21,152 nt of DNA from Candidatus Bathyarchaeota archaeon (lineage in GTDB: Archaea > Thermoproteota > Bathyarchaeia > 40CM-2-53-6 > FEN-987). Shown here piece after piece: positions 7,718 through 15,525 of the stretch. Positions within the stretch are counted from its first letter, which is position 1. Every line of letters begins with the position of its first letter. Under the pieces are notes generated by a model. The model had not been told where the DNA came from. It ran no database searches and saw only the letters and a program-made list of their open reading frames with translations. Made by a program: the position numbers and the translations under genes. The stretch lies in assembly GCA_022865625.1 (NCBI GenBank), contig JALHTB010000047.1:1-21152 (forward strand). Direction: 5' to 3'.

Positions 7718-8263
7718 ATGAACAAGAAGGATACTGATTGGAGGAGCTTCATGAGAAGGCACTGGGGAGCGGTCGCCATACTTGCGCTGGCAGTGAGTTC
7801 GGCTTTCATAGGGGCTGTTTACGTGTTCCTGTGGTTCGTGGGCAACGCCCAGTCGTCGGGTATGGTGCCGGGAACACTGGGTCTCTGGACAATGGCGAAT
7901 CTGGTGGGCTTCATCTTGTACGCAGTCTTCTGGGAGCTTCTGCTGATTGGAGTCCCTATAGCGATAGCCGCGGTGCTAGCTTGGCAGTGGTGGAAAAGAC
8001 TGCCTGAAGAGGAGCAGAGAGGATATGACTTCGGCGGACGCAAACACTCAGAAGGTGGTGGTGGAGTATCGTTGCTGTTCTTCATCGCGTTCTGCATAAA
8101 GGTCTTCGTCGATGGAAAGTGGAATGTCCCTATCGCCACGTTTACTCTGGACTACGTCGTGGGTTCTATGATCACAATCCTGGTATGGTGTCTGGTCATC
8201 TTCGGAATCCCCATCGCCATAGGATTGACCTGGTGGATAAGCCGCGAGATGAAGAAGCCCTAA
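7718..8263 (+). CDS. Four-helix membrane protein, unknown function
   Basis: A 181-aa protein from the ATG at 7718. An AAGGAG site at 7701-7706 is well spaced for this ATG, while the upstream TTG at 7709 is too close to it. Hydrophobic segments lie at about 10-40, 55-90, 112-128 and 140-172, separated by a cytoplasmic loop rich in charge and glycine (KRLPEEEQRGYDFGGRKHSE). Tryptophans cluster at membrane edges (WQWWKR, LTWWIS). I recognise no named family. Its stop codon lies where a class III aminotransferase remnant begins on the other strand, so the 3' flank has been rearranged. Confidence 0.65.
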   Translation: MNKKDTDWRSFMRRHWGAVAILALAVSSAFIGAVYVFLWFVGNAQSSGMVPGTLGLWTMANLVGFILYAVFWELLLIGVPIAIAAVLAWQWWKRLPEEEQRGYDFGGRKHSEGGGGVSLLFFIAFCIKVFVDGKWNVPIATFTLDYVVGSMITILVWCLVIFGIPIAIGLTWWISREMKKP

Positions 8264-8422
8264 TCCCCGTACATCCTTGAGGTTCTTGGCATGTCTCTTG
8301 AGATCTTGTAGCCTCTGAAGCGCGTACTCTCCCATCTTCCTTCCGTGTTCCACCACCTTGTCTCGAGCAAGGATTTCGATGGTCTTGATTGCTGCTGCGC
8401 AGGCTTTGGGGTTGCCAGTCAC
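8252..8422 (-). pseudogene. Class III aminotransferase remnant
   Basis: A 57-residue stretch (TGNPKACAAAIKTIEILARD ... GEYALQRLQDLKRHAKNLKD VRGLGLL) matches the C-terminal domain of PLP class III aminotransferases (ornithine/4-aminobutyrate type), where GNPxACAAA and DVRGxGLM are conserved. The lysine-bearing active-site region upstream and the last domain downstream are both missing, and the frame runs into the neighbouring membrane-protein gene. It is a broken fragment, not an active enzyme. Confidence 0.75.
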
Positions 8423-8464
8423 GATGACTCTACATTCGAAGAACGTCAGCGAACTGGAAGCAAC

Positions 8465-8640
8465 AATGACACGGTACTCCTCGGGAAAGTGCTTGGAGGA
8501 GCTATGTTTGGGCTATTGATGACTGCTTTGGTCACAATTGGTTCAGTGTTGGGGTTGGGGCTTCACGTCAGCGTGGCTCAACTTCTCCTGATCATTGTTC
8601 CGTCTCTCTTTGCTTTCTCCGCTATGGGTGCACTTCTATG
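8465..8640 (+). pseudogene. ABC-2 type permease remnant truncated by repeat array
   Basis: About 58 residues (LLGKVLGGAMFGLLMTALVT, then a hydrophobic helix ending in FAFSAMGALL) look like the middle of an ABC-2 export permease. The frame passes directly into the GT-rich repeat array at 8639, so the rest of the protein is lost. I could not find a convincing continuation beyond the casposon, only a short hydrophobic frame near 21040-21130. Confidence 0.55.
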
Positions 8641-8805
8641 TGTGTGTGGGTCACGTGGTGCGGGCGTCGTAATTTGAACCCTCATGAGATGAGTAGTTTT
8701 GTGTGTGTGTGGGTCCCTTGGTGCGAGCGTCGTAATTTGAACCCTCATGGGAGGAGTGAATTTTTGTGTGTGTGGGTACCTTGGTGCGGGCACCCGAATT
8801 TGAAC
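8639..8805 (+). repeat. Tandem array of GT-rich repeat, 63-base period
   Basis: Three units begin at about 8639, 8697 and 8760. Each has a GT tract, GGGT then a variable triplet, TGGTGCGRGC, a short variable part, and ends in AATTTGAAC at 8671-8679, 8734-8742 and 8797-8805: the spacing is exactly 63 and 63. The linkers between units 1-2 and 2-3 are related (CCTCATGAGATGAGTAG, CCTCATGGGAGGAGTGA). The last unit ends exactly at the left boundary of the casposon. Confidence 0.9.
8792..8805 (+). repeat. Target-site duplication, left copy
   Basis: ACCCGAATTTGAAC, identical to 20892-20905. The 14-bp length is typical of casposon insertions. It forms the final 14 bases of the third tandem repeat unit. 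Confidence 0.92.
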
Positions 8806-9007
8806 TTTTTATCGTTTTCCCCCCTTTTCGCTCTTTTACACGGGAATTTTGAAAATGACTGGAATGGTTGAAATAATGTCGTCATCTGGTTTTTGGTTGA
8901 GTGGCAACGTAGCTTCTGCTGTGTTTGGTGTTGAGATTAGGATTAGCCTTGGAGTTGTCTAGTGTTTCCTGCGAGAATGATGCATGAATTACACAGGAGA
9001 ATGCGAC
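8806..9007 (+). repeat. Casposon left terminal inverted repeat
   Basis: Starts TTTTTATCGTTTTCCCCCCT. It matches the reverse complement of 20689-20891. The outer 83 bases are nearly identical (one substitution and one one-base gap), the stretch 8889-8925 is diverged, and 8926-9007 is again conserved, ending AATTACACAGGAGAATGCGAC. Confidence 0.93.
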
Positions 9008-9163
9008 TGTATTCATAGAGCTTGGAAGAAAGCATCTGCCCAGTTTCTCACGCCTACTCAACGATGCATCGGTAACGCGTATTGAACTAAGCTAAATGAA
9101 GAATACAACAAAGCTGGCAAAGTCTAAAGTACTGACCTCACACTTGATTTCTGGACAACACTC

Positions 9164-10747
9164 TTGTTTCTTCGGACAACTACGCGACTGTTCTTGCTCG
9201 GAGACTTGCTTCTCCTAGTTGTCCTTTCCACCCTGCCGGCGACCACCTGTCAATCACAGACAGCTAATGGATTCTTGGATATTTATTCCGTGGGCGTCAC
9301 TCGAATCAATCTGGCTGTCAAAGAGGTTGATGTGCAGTTCGGACAAATCAGGATAAGTGCGAATCGCTCATTTGCGGTTGCCATATGGTCCCCCTCGCAT
9401 CTTTATCGAGGTTTTGTGCCGATGAACGCGGAAGGCAAGCCTGTCCAGAATTCTCCAGACTGGCACGATTATGAGTTTGCAGACTGGAGGCTCAGATCTC
9501 TTGTATTGCGAACAGTAGGTTTGCCCTGGGTTGATGTGAATGCGTTTCCATTCGAACGTTATGAGACCGAGGTGATCTTTGGTTTCAATGTGACTGGGAT
9601 TTCAGCAAGAGACGCGACTCTAAGTCCGTGGCTCTCAGCCGATTTGTCAGAACAGGGGAAATGGAATGTGACCGCACACTTTGAGAATGTGACGCAACCG
9701 CTACTCAAACTACCTGGCCAGAAGACCTACATCGAAACCAAGGGGATTGTCTCGTTCTTCAGCCTAATCATCCAGCTCGCGCATCCTAGTGCATATTCAC
9801 TGAAGATGACGATTCCCACATGGGGACCGCTCGTGTTCCTCCTCACACTGTTTATGATTCAATTCCGGTTTGTTCGCCGGCAGCTGCAAAGAAAAGATCA
9901 TGTCAGCATGTTCATTGGAGCGACAGTTTTTGCACTTGGTCAGGCGATGTTAATGAGAGATGTGACGCCGCCCGAACTGACACTAGCCGAATTGGCGACA
10001 TTCGCATTCACAATGCTATATGTGGGTGCTCTGGCCTTGGTCATAAGTCAGGGAGGGCGTAAGATGGCCACGAAGACCAAGACGGACGTTCTCATAGTCA
10101 TTGCTGGCTTACTAGTTGCTATCTTTGGGTTGATTGTTAGTGGGGATTTCGTCAAACCTTGGGTTGGCTACTACAGTCCTGGCTTGGGATACGCGTTCTT
10201 TGACTTGGGCCTTGGTGCTCTCGTAGTCTACGTGATCGTTGAGACAATCGTGGAGCGGTCAAGGGCGCGCGAGTGGAAGCAAACGCTTGCCAATCACTTT
10301 GACCGCCTGGGAAACGGTCTCGCCACAGTCTACCTGACTATCGCGCCGATTGCCGAACGATTCGACACTTTGACAATGCAGGAACTCGAGGATCACCAAA
10401 GATATCTCGAATGGGGAAAGCGTGAACTCAATGGCACATACAACCAATTCAGAGAAGTCTTTCCAACGGATGTGAGTGTTATCATGTTTGATTGCATTTC
10501 TGGATTGACCGAACTGATAGATCTTCTCGCTGAGACGCGAAAAATGGGTGCGGCCGAATACGGCAGAATGATCACTTTCCGCTCGAAAAGTCTTGAACTG
10601 CAAGATAAGATGTGCACGCTATTTGACAAGATAGGTGAATATGCCCCATATTGGAAGAGCGACATCTTTCGAAAGAGACTCGAGTCCTACAGGGATTGGT
10701 ACCAGAAGAATGGTTCCGACCGAGGAAAGGCTGTATTGACACCCTGA
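9164..10747 (+). CDS. Secreted-domain multi-TM membrane protein (DUF4436-like), casposon cargo
   Basis: A 527-aa protein with a TTG start and an N-terminal signal/anchor helix (about 8-28). The outer domain (about 30-195) carries AFPFERYETEV (127-137), reminiscent of the P-F-D-x-Y pattern of DUF4436 proteins, and several N-x-T/S sites. Transmembrane segments follow at about 218-235, 247-264, 275-295, 308-328 and 341-364. The C-terminal third (365-527) is a soluble, mostly helical cytoplasmic domain with heptad-like stretches. The layout (external sensor, membrane bundle, internal helical output) suggests sensing or signalling rather than transport, but no known output domain is visible. It is the first gene inside the left TIR and probably cargo, since casposition itself does not need such a protein. 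Confidence 0.55.
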   Translation: MFLRTTTRLFLLGDLLLLVVLSTLPATTCQSQTANGFLDIYSVGVTRINLAVKEVDVQFGQIRISANRSFAVAIWSPSHLYRGFVPMNAEGKPVQNSPDWHDYEFADWRLRSLVLRTVGLPWVDVNAFPFERYETEVIFGFNVTGISARDATLSPWLSADLSEQGKWNVTAHFENVTQPLLKLPGQKTYIETKGIVSFFSLIIQLAHPSAYSLKMTIPTWGPLVFLLTLFMIQFRFVRRQLQRKDHVSMFIGATVFALGQAMLMRDVTPPELTLAELATFAFTMLYVGALALVISQGGRKMATKTKTDVLIVIAGLLVAIFGLIVSGDFVKPWVGYYSPGLGYAFFDLGLGALVVYVIVETIVERSRAREWKQTLANHFDRLGNGLATVYLTIAPIAERFDTLTMQELEDHQRYLEWGKRELNGTYNQFREVFPTDVSVIMFDCISGLTELIDLLAETRKMGAAEYGRMITFRSKSLELQDKMCTLFDKIGEYAPYWKSDIFRKRLESYRDWYQKNGSDRGKAVLTP

Positions 10748-10821
10748 CTGTACTAAGCTATGTTTCTAGGTGTGAAGGAGCGGAGTTCGTGGAATTCTTA
10801 CCATAACGGATCGTCCATTTA

Positions 10822-10841
10822 GGTGTGTGCGCGCACCTGCC
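10822..10841. repeat. Short near-palindrome in promoter region
   Basis: AGGTGTGTGCGCGCACCT is an imperfect palindrome 70-90 bases before the protease gene. Its GTGTGTGCG word recalls the dispersed repeat; it may be a degenerate copy or an operator. Confidence 0.4.
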
Positions 10842-10910
10842 TATTTGCACGCATGTAACATATAGAAGCCGCATTTAGTATAGAACAGGGCAGGTGTCAG
10901 AGGTGTCAGA

Positions 10911-11798
10911 ATGGAAATCATCGTAGTGACATCTCCGGAACTCCTTGAAGAGGTGTATAAGCTAGTCGAGACATTTACAGAGTTCAACTGGGCATCTTAC
11001 CAATTCAAAGCCTACGACTACGAGGCCTTCGAGCGAACCGCTGAATACACGAAGCTTTCCAATGACGAAAATTGGCTCGGCGATTATGGTCGGGCGAAAA
11101 GGGGGATCAATAGAAACCATTGGTCATTTTGGCTTAAGAAGGATCAAATTCGTTTCGTTCTGATAGATCCGTTCGCGTCACCTGGGTGGCGGCTGAATAG
11201 CTTTGCTCACGAAATTGCCCACATGTCTCTTCGCGAAGACGACATTGTGAAACTAGTCGGGAAACAGTTGAATCATCAACTCATGAAGGAACTTCGCAAG
11301 AAGCTTGACGCAAAAGCCGACAGAGGACAATTGCTCAATAGCGCAGTCCATGTCATAATATTCCCCGAGGAAATAATTGCCGATCGGTGGGTTGCCGAGA
11401 AGTCAAGGAGCCTTCTAGCAGACTCCCTAGAAGAGGCCTGTTCAGTCTGGCATGAGGCCCGCAAGCATGCTGCCGACCTTCCCTATTCACTCGGCCCAGT
11501 CCTAGTCTGCCTCAGACAGTATTTGTCAATGCAGCTAAAAGTAAGCCTTGCACAGGAATATCAAATCTCAGATGGAGTGACGACTCTGTCTGCTATCATA
11601 CAGGACTACGAAAAGGTGGGGCTTGTCAAACTCGTGGTAGAAAGAGCCAACCTTTGGAAGCTTGCATCAAATCTAAAGATCGTCGAGTACACAGACAAGT
11701 GTATCAAAGTGGTCCGACGACTCGCGAAAACGGTGCCACTGAAGCCTAGCAAGGCTACCTACATGCCTCCGATTCACCACAGGAGGTTCTTGGCGTGA
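10911..11798 (+). CDS. HExxH zinc metalloprotease-like protein, casposon cargo
   Basis: A 295-aa protein starting ATG, with GAGGTG at 10899-10904 as ribosome site. The zincin motif is seen in SFAHEIAHMSL (H100-E101-x-x-H104), and a downstream acidic helix FPEEIIADRW (E153/E154, D158) could give the third zinc ligand as in gluzincins. No signal peptide or TM segment, so it is cytoplasmic. The C-terminal half is helical. The sequence around HExxH does not match a protease family that I can name; it could be an M48/M78-like (ImmA-type) peptidase that cleaves a repressor, which is common on mobile elements, but this is inference. It converges with PolB across a space carrying a repeat copy. Confidence 0.65.
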   Translation: MEIIVVTSPELLEEVYKLVETFTEFNWASYQFKAYDYEAFERTAEYTKLSNDENWLGDYGRAKRGINRNHWSFWLKKDQIRFVLIDPFASPGWRLNSFAHEIAHMSLREDDIVKLVGKQLNHQLMKELRKKLDAKADRGQLLNSAVHVIIFPEEIIADRWVAEKSRSLLADSLEEACSVWHEARKHAADLPYSLGPVLVCLRQYLSMQLKVSLAQEYQISDGVTTLSAIIQDYEKVGLVKLVVERANLWKLASNLKIVEYTDKCIKVVRRLAKTVPLKPSKATYMPPIHHRRFLA

Positions 11799-11888
11799 CA
11801 ACGGCTCTCTCGACGAACAGTATAGGTTGAGAGATCTGCGAATCGACTCTGGATGGAGCATCCCGATTTTCAAACCCTTATTGGAATT

Positions 11889-11925
11889 GTGTGTGATCTT
11901 TGGTGCGGGCGTACGAATTTGAAAC
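11889..11925 (+). repeat. Diverged GT-rich repeat copy inside the casposon
   Basis: GTGTGTGATCTTTGGTGCGG then GCGTACGAATTTGAAAC. It retains the TGGTGCGGGCGT core and the AATTTGAA end that serves as the casposon target, but not the GGGT part after the GT tract. It lies between the convergent protease and PolB genes. Confidence 0.75.
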
Positions 11926-11967
11926 GAAAGAGGCCTCCCCTTTGGCATGTCATCAATGAACGGCAAG

Positions 11968-13893
11968 TCAGCAGGCGAACGTATTGTGTGCGCATGTGAA
12001 GCAGTTGTCTGTGCATGAATCCGTGTAGATCATCGCTTGGGCTTTCCTTTGTCCGCAGAATCCGTATTCATTCTCCCAGTTGACGCCTATATGACGCCGC
12101 TGGGTTTCCATAACCCTGGCTTGCTTGCTCTGTCTGATTGCTTCACGTATCTTCACCATGTGCGGTACAGGGTATTCGGTGCCTTTCTCCACGTAGAGCT
12201 CAAGCAGTTGTCTTAGTGTTCCCCAGAATCCATGACTAGCGTAGCGAACAACATCCTTTCCCAGATCTAGGCGTTCAAGGTTCTGCTGCAGGTATTGCCG
12301 AAGATCACCATGCGATTCCGCTTCATTCTGGACCTCACGACTGAACACAACGTATACCTTGGACCTGATTAGGAGAAGCAAGCCCTCACAGTCAAGCTTC
12401 AAGCCACCTAATGCGTCGGTCTCATGGATCTTCTGAGTTGTCTTGAAGGAATCTGTTGCACAATCGATTCCATTGTATCTGTGTAGGTCGCTGTGAAGTT
12501 TGGCTCTGCACATGCTTGTTATCCATGAGGCCACATGAGGAAGATACAGGCCTCCTGCACGATACATAATCCTGTTCCTGACAGCTCTTTGTTGCGATTC
12601 ATTCCAGACTTGTTCAGGCTCTTCCTCATAGTCTGTCTGCCTAACCGCTTGGAAAGTCTTACCGTAGAGCGTGTTCAACAGTAGCTTGTAAGTGACGTAG
12701 AGAGGATGGTCTTTCGCAGTAGCATTCTTCTTGCTGTAGAAGTCTGATACGTAGTCTTTGAATGGATTCTCAGCGTTTCCGTCTGGTATCCAGACGTAGC
12801 CTCTGGCAAATTGTAGATCTATTTCTCGGCATTTGATGGCTTCCCTAAGCTCATAGGAAGGTACAGGAGCATCAATGACTTTTTCACCATTAGCATAATC
12901 GAAACTATGCGAGTTCCGCAACAGTATCGGATACCTGCACTGGTGAACGTATCCTGTCACTAGGTAGAAGCCCTCACGTTCATCCACAAAACAGGCGGTT
13001 TCCTTCCACTCTCCCGAAGTTATGGAAGGCAGTTTAGTCATGGCCCAAGGATAGAAAGAATTGTAGTCGTACATTCTGACATTTGGAATCACCGTTGGCG
13101 TTGGTGTGAAGGCTGAGGCTCTGCCGCCATGGATTGTCTTCTCTACCAAGCTTCTGAGATATGGCGGAACCTGAGAGATCAGCGATTTGAGATAGTGTCT
13201 GCGGAAGACTTTGCTTGACAACTGTGAGGCTGATACACATATGCCACAATTGTATTGCTCATGCATGCGCAGAATGAATTGAGCAAGCTCGTATTGAGCC
13301 ATGATTTCTGCTCTGCAGTACCCACGAAGCCTCCACCATTCGTCTTTGTTCCTTGGGGCTCTACCATTCTCCACAAAATATGGCCGCTTCGGCTTTGAGG
13401 TTGTCAGTGCTAAACTTCGAGAGATGTCGTACAGGCTTCCCTTGATGAAGTTAGCAGAATCAAGAACCTTCACGTATGTGCCGTTCTTCAGTCTGACTTG
13501 AGCAAACCAAGTCTTTCCACAGTAGACCTTGATGGTCCCGTTCTTATGCTCTACTTGCGGAGGATGCAGAAAACGGAAGATCTCAGTTTCTCTCTGTGAT
13601 AGTATGGCGGTTAGATCAAATTGCAGATTGTGAGCATACAGCAGGTTAGTCCAATGCACTCTCTTAGATTTCGTGCAATGTGATTCAAGATACTCGAAGA
13701 ACCTGTCCAACACTGTATTCTTGCTTACATCAATGAATGAGATTTCTCTGCCGTCATTGAAAGTCAGAAGGTAAGGTTCTCCTTGAGCGGTCTCCGTGTC
13801 AAAGGCGAAGAGGTTAACGTTCCTTGGATAGTGGTTTTTCAGAGGCTTCACTCCGTCTGCCAGATATCCTGGAAGGAACACATTCTTGTCCAT
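11968..13893 (-). CDS. polB: Protein-primed-type family B DNA polymerase of the casposon
   Basis: A 641-aa protein starting ATG. The proofreading exonuclease shows ExoI D32-T-E34, ExoII N89-LQF-D93, and ExoIII as Y192-CRA-E196, with Glu in place of the usual Asp. An HGGRASAF stretch (255-262) corresponds to the (Y)xGG motif between the exonuclease and polymerase domains. Motif A is D276-YNSFYP, motif B K403-LLLNTLYG, motif C D-C-A479-T-D481-S, so the first Asp of DTD is Ala, and the KxY motif is K512-V-Y514. The roughly 120 residues between motifs A and B fit the TPR1/TPR2 insertions of protein-primed PolB. The extreme C-terminus is Cys-rich (C627, C631, C634, C641). It should copy the casposon DNA. 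It is the last gene of a minus-strand operon, starting 3 bases after the Cys4 miniprotein stop. Confidence 0.9.
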   Translation of the reverse strand: MDKNVFLPGYLADGVKPLKNHYPRNVNLFAFDTETAQGEPYLLTFNDGREISFIDVSKNTVLDRFFEYLESHCTKSKRVHWTNLLYAHNLQFDLTAILSQRETEIFRFLHPPQVEHKNGTIKVYCGKTWFAQVRLKNGTYVKVLDSANFIKGSLYDISRSLALTTSKPKRPYFVENGRAPRNKDEWWRLRGYCRAEIMAQYELAQFILRMHEQYNCGICVSASQLSSKVFRRHYLKSLISQVPPYLRSLVEKTIHGGRASAFTPTPTVIPNVRMYDYNSFYPWAMTKLPSITSGEWKETACFVDEREGFYLVTGYVHQCRYPILLRNSHSFDYANGEKVIDAPVPSYELREAIKCREIDLQFARGYVWIPDGNAENPFKDYVSDFYSKKNATAKDHPLYVTYKLLLNTLYGKTFQAVRQTDYEEEPEQVWNESQQRAVRNRIMYRAGGLYLPHVASWITSMCRAKLHSDLHRYNGIDCATDSFKTTQKIHETDALGGLKLDCEGLLLLIRSKVYVVFSREVQNEAESHGDLRQYLQQNLERLDLGKDVVRYASHGFWGTLRQLLELYVEKGTEYPVPHMVKIREAIRQSKQARVMETQRRHIGVNWENEYGFCGQRKAQAMIYTDSCTDNCFTCAHNTFAC

Positions 13894-13896
13894 GCA

Positions 13897-13989
13897 TCAA
13901 CGCCTCCGCACCTCGCAGAGATACTGTGGACAATCGTAGCAGAACTCGTTGTAGAGGCTGCAGATCATTTTGTCATAGCCTCTAAGCAT
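13897..13989 (-). CDS. 30-residue Cys4 miniprotein
   Basis: ATG at 13989 overlaps the TAG stop of the HTH gene in another frame, and the TGA at 13897-13899 lies 3 bases before the PolB ATG, so the frame exactly fills the gap between two operon genes. The product has cysteines at 10, 17, 20 and 25 (C-x6-C-x2-C-x4-C) and a basic end (EVRRR), consistent with one bound zinc. Tight overlap on both sides argues for translational coupling. It could be a small DNA-binding or polymerase accessory protein, or a chance frame. No family can be assigned at this size. Confidence 0.45.
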   Translation of the reverse strand: MLRGYDKMICSLYNEFCYDCPQYLCEVRRR

Positions 13990-14572
13990 AGCGGATAGCC
14001 TTCGGTTTTCTCTTCGGTGAACTGAAGGTGTAGGCAACAATTCTGACAACAAAGTAGCTCGAGTGATAGGATTCCTCTAGGACTGCTGGAGCTGCAGAGC
14101 TTACCCAATTGTAGATCTCTTTGAAGGGCTTGGGCTGCTGCGAGTATCGAATGCGTGTTGCGAACAGGAAGTATACGTTGCTCACGTAGATGATGGAGTA
14201 TATTCCTACGGTAGTGAAACTGCCACTTGGATTACGTCTTAGATTCGAGCATATCAGAGTCGTCTGATTGATATGCCTGAACGGAGGAGCGTTGATATTA
14301 ACGAAATTGTACTCTTTGTCCAGGTATCGAACGTAGTTCTTGACTGGGACCCACGTGCCGGCTAGTCGCTTGGGCCTTATGTCTTCAGGCTTCCTTGCTA
14401 GTGGTGCGCGACCTTTCCTTACCAGATGCCTAAGTCGGTGCTGCTTGGTCCATCGATCAACCGTTGAGGTTGACACTCGGTAGCGGCTGGCGATCGCGTG
14501 TCTCTTCTTCCCTTGTCTGAGAAGTCTCCCTAGCTCTTGTTTTGAGATCGTTTTCTTCTTGGGTTTTGACAT
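13982..14572 (-). CDS. HTH DNA-binding protein of the casposon
   Basis: A 196-aa protein from the ATG at 14572 (MSKPKKKTISKQELGRLLRQ); a TTG at 14623 in the same frame would add 17 residues outside the domain. Residues about 10-46 form a helix-turn-helix (KQELGRLLRQGKKRHAIASRYRVSTSTVDRWTKQ) of the resolvase/homeodomain-like kind, followed by a basic linker (HRLRHLVRKGRAPLARK). The C-terminal 110 residues have mixed strands and no known fold. HTH proteins of this sort are regular casposon components and may bind the TIRs or promoters. It sits between the zinc ribbon (135 bases upstream) and the Cys4 miniprotein (overlapping). Confidence 0.75.
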   Translation of the reverse strand: MSKPKKKTISKQELGRLLRQGKKRHAIASRYRVSTSTVDRWTKQHRLRHLVRKGRAPLARKPEDIRPKRLAGTWVPVKNYVRYLDKEYNFVNINAPPFRHINQTTLICSNLRRNPSGSFTTVGIYSIIYVSNVYFLFATRIRYSQQPKPFKEIYNWVSSAAPAVLEESYHSSYFVVRIVAYTFSSPKRKPKAIRYA

Positions 14573-14707
14573 GTTTCTTTGAGAGATAGAGTAACCACTA
14601 GGCTCCATGAGCACAGAACGCAAAACTCGGTCTGGAAATTTCAGAACAGAGCTTTCTCGTTCCTGTCCGGCTTCATGAGCTGGACTAGCGGTCCTGCGTG
14701 TTCTCTC

Positions 14708-14866
14708 TTAGTGTGCCACCTCTTCTGGCTTTCTTTGAACAATTTTGATCTTAGCATGGCATTGGGAGCAGCGGATTATTCGCTTGCCATAGCTCTGGAC
14801 TTTTTGCAGCGTTGAAGTGTAGAGTGTCTGTCTGTGCTCGCACTTTGGACAAACAATCGAAGTCAT
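14708..14866 (-). CDS. 52-residue zinc-ribbon protein
   Basis: ATG at 14866, four bases after the RHH gene stop, TAA at 14708-14710. The product has two CxxC knuckles, C6-PK-C9 and C33-SQ-C36, separated by 23 residues, the spacing of a classical zinc ribbon, with basic residues between them (HRQ, GKRIIR). Small zinc ribbons are common in archaeal mobile elements as DNA-binding or transcription cofactors. Position directly behind the RHH gene suggests co-translation. The two clean knuckles make coding likely despite the short length. Confidence 0.75.
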   Translation of the reverse strand: MTSIVCPKCEHRQTLYTSTLQKVQSYGKRIIRCSQCHAKIKIVQRKPEEVAH

Positions 14867-14869
14867 CAC

Positions 14870-15457
14870 TCAGGGCCACTCTTGGTACTCTTTGCCGCTG
14901 AAGTCTGGATCTTCGACAAGTTGTTTTGCCACGGATCTTGGAATTGCGAGTTGTTTCCTTAGGACTTCTACGTATTCTCTTGACTTTCGCTTTCTGAATC
15001 GTCTGACGCCATCCCAGAGTCCGGAAGGATACACATGGTCTCTGAGACTTTTCCTCATTGCTTTCTGGATTCTGTCGTCTGACCAGACGGATTTTTGCAA
15101 CGCTTTTTCGTTTGCTTCAGATGTTAGTTGCTCGATTGTCTCGGTATCTGCGTCTTCGAGTTCGTTGATTAGGTCCAGAGCTTCTGCAACGCTTGCCTCA
15201 TGTTCTAGATCGTCTTCGGTCGATTCTTCACGCTCTTCAGGTCTCGTCTGATTCCAGCTGCCATCAAGTACTTGATGTGAAAATGATTCGGATGCACTGC
15301 GAATCAGATCGGTTCTTGTGAGGAATCTTCCCTCGGACGATTTGACGGCTCTATCGATTAAACTGAGAAGTTCAGGAGTCACCCTTATTGTTAGAGTCGG
15401 TGTTTCTCTTCGCTCATTCTTCTCAACTTCTACATTCAGATTTTCCTTTTCTATCAT
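14870..15457 (-). CDS. Ribbon-helix-helix regulator
   Basis: A 195-aa protein from the ATG at 15457, preceded by GAGGTG nine bases away; an in-frame GTG at 15469 is the alternative. Residues 20-60 fit the MetJ/Arc/CopG fold: strand TLTIRV, helix LLSLIDRAVKSS, turn, helix TRTDLIRSASESF. An acidic middle (REESTEDDLEHEASVAEALDL) and a basic C-terminal part (FRKRKSREYVEVLRKQ) follow, so it is much longer than minimal RHH repressors and may bind a partner. As the first gene of the minus-strand operon, facing the casposase operon, it is the best candidate for the master repressor of both. Confidence 0.8.
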   Translation of the reverse strand: MIEKENLNVEVEKNERRETPTLTIRVTPELLSLIDRAVKSSEGRFLTRTDLIRSASESFSHQVLDGSWNQTRPEEREESTEDDLEHEASVAEALDLINELEDADTETIEQLTSEANEKALQKSVWSDDRIQKAMRKSLRDHVYPSGLWDGVRRFRKRKSREYVEVLRKQLAIPRSVAKQLVEDPDFSGKEYQEWP

Positions 15458-15499
15458 ACTGTTGAGCACCTCTTTGTGCTCTGAACTAAAGCCTGAAAT

Positions 15500-15525
15500 A
15501 ATACAATAGGCACATGTTTTGTATT
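15500..15525. promoter_or_regulatory. Inverted repeat in the divergent control region
   Basis: AATACAA (15500-15506) and TTGTATT (15519-15525) are perfect 7-bp inverted arms with a 12-nt spacer. They lie in the 180-base space between the RHH gene (minus) and the casposase operon (plus). The AT-rich TTTTGTATTAATT could also supply a TATA-like box. Candidate operator for the RHH protein. Confidence 0.5.

Noticed and set aside
8639..8805. CRISPR array next to cas1
   Set aside because: Units are long, GT-rich and imperfect, the linkers are similar to each other rather than unique, and no cas2 or effector genes exist. The cas1 belongs to a transposon with TIRs and a target duplication.
8638..8871. 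77-codon frame across the repeats and left TIR, and its twins at 20768-21149 on the minus strand
   Set aside because: They share an identical peptide because the TIRs are identical; the frames are by-products of repeat and TIR sequence, not genes.
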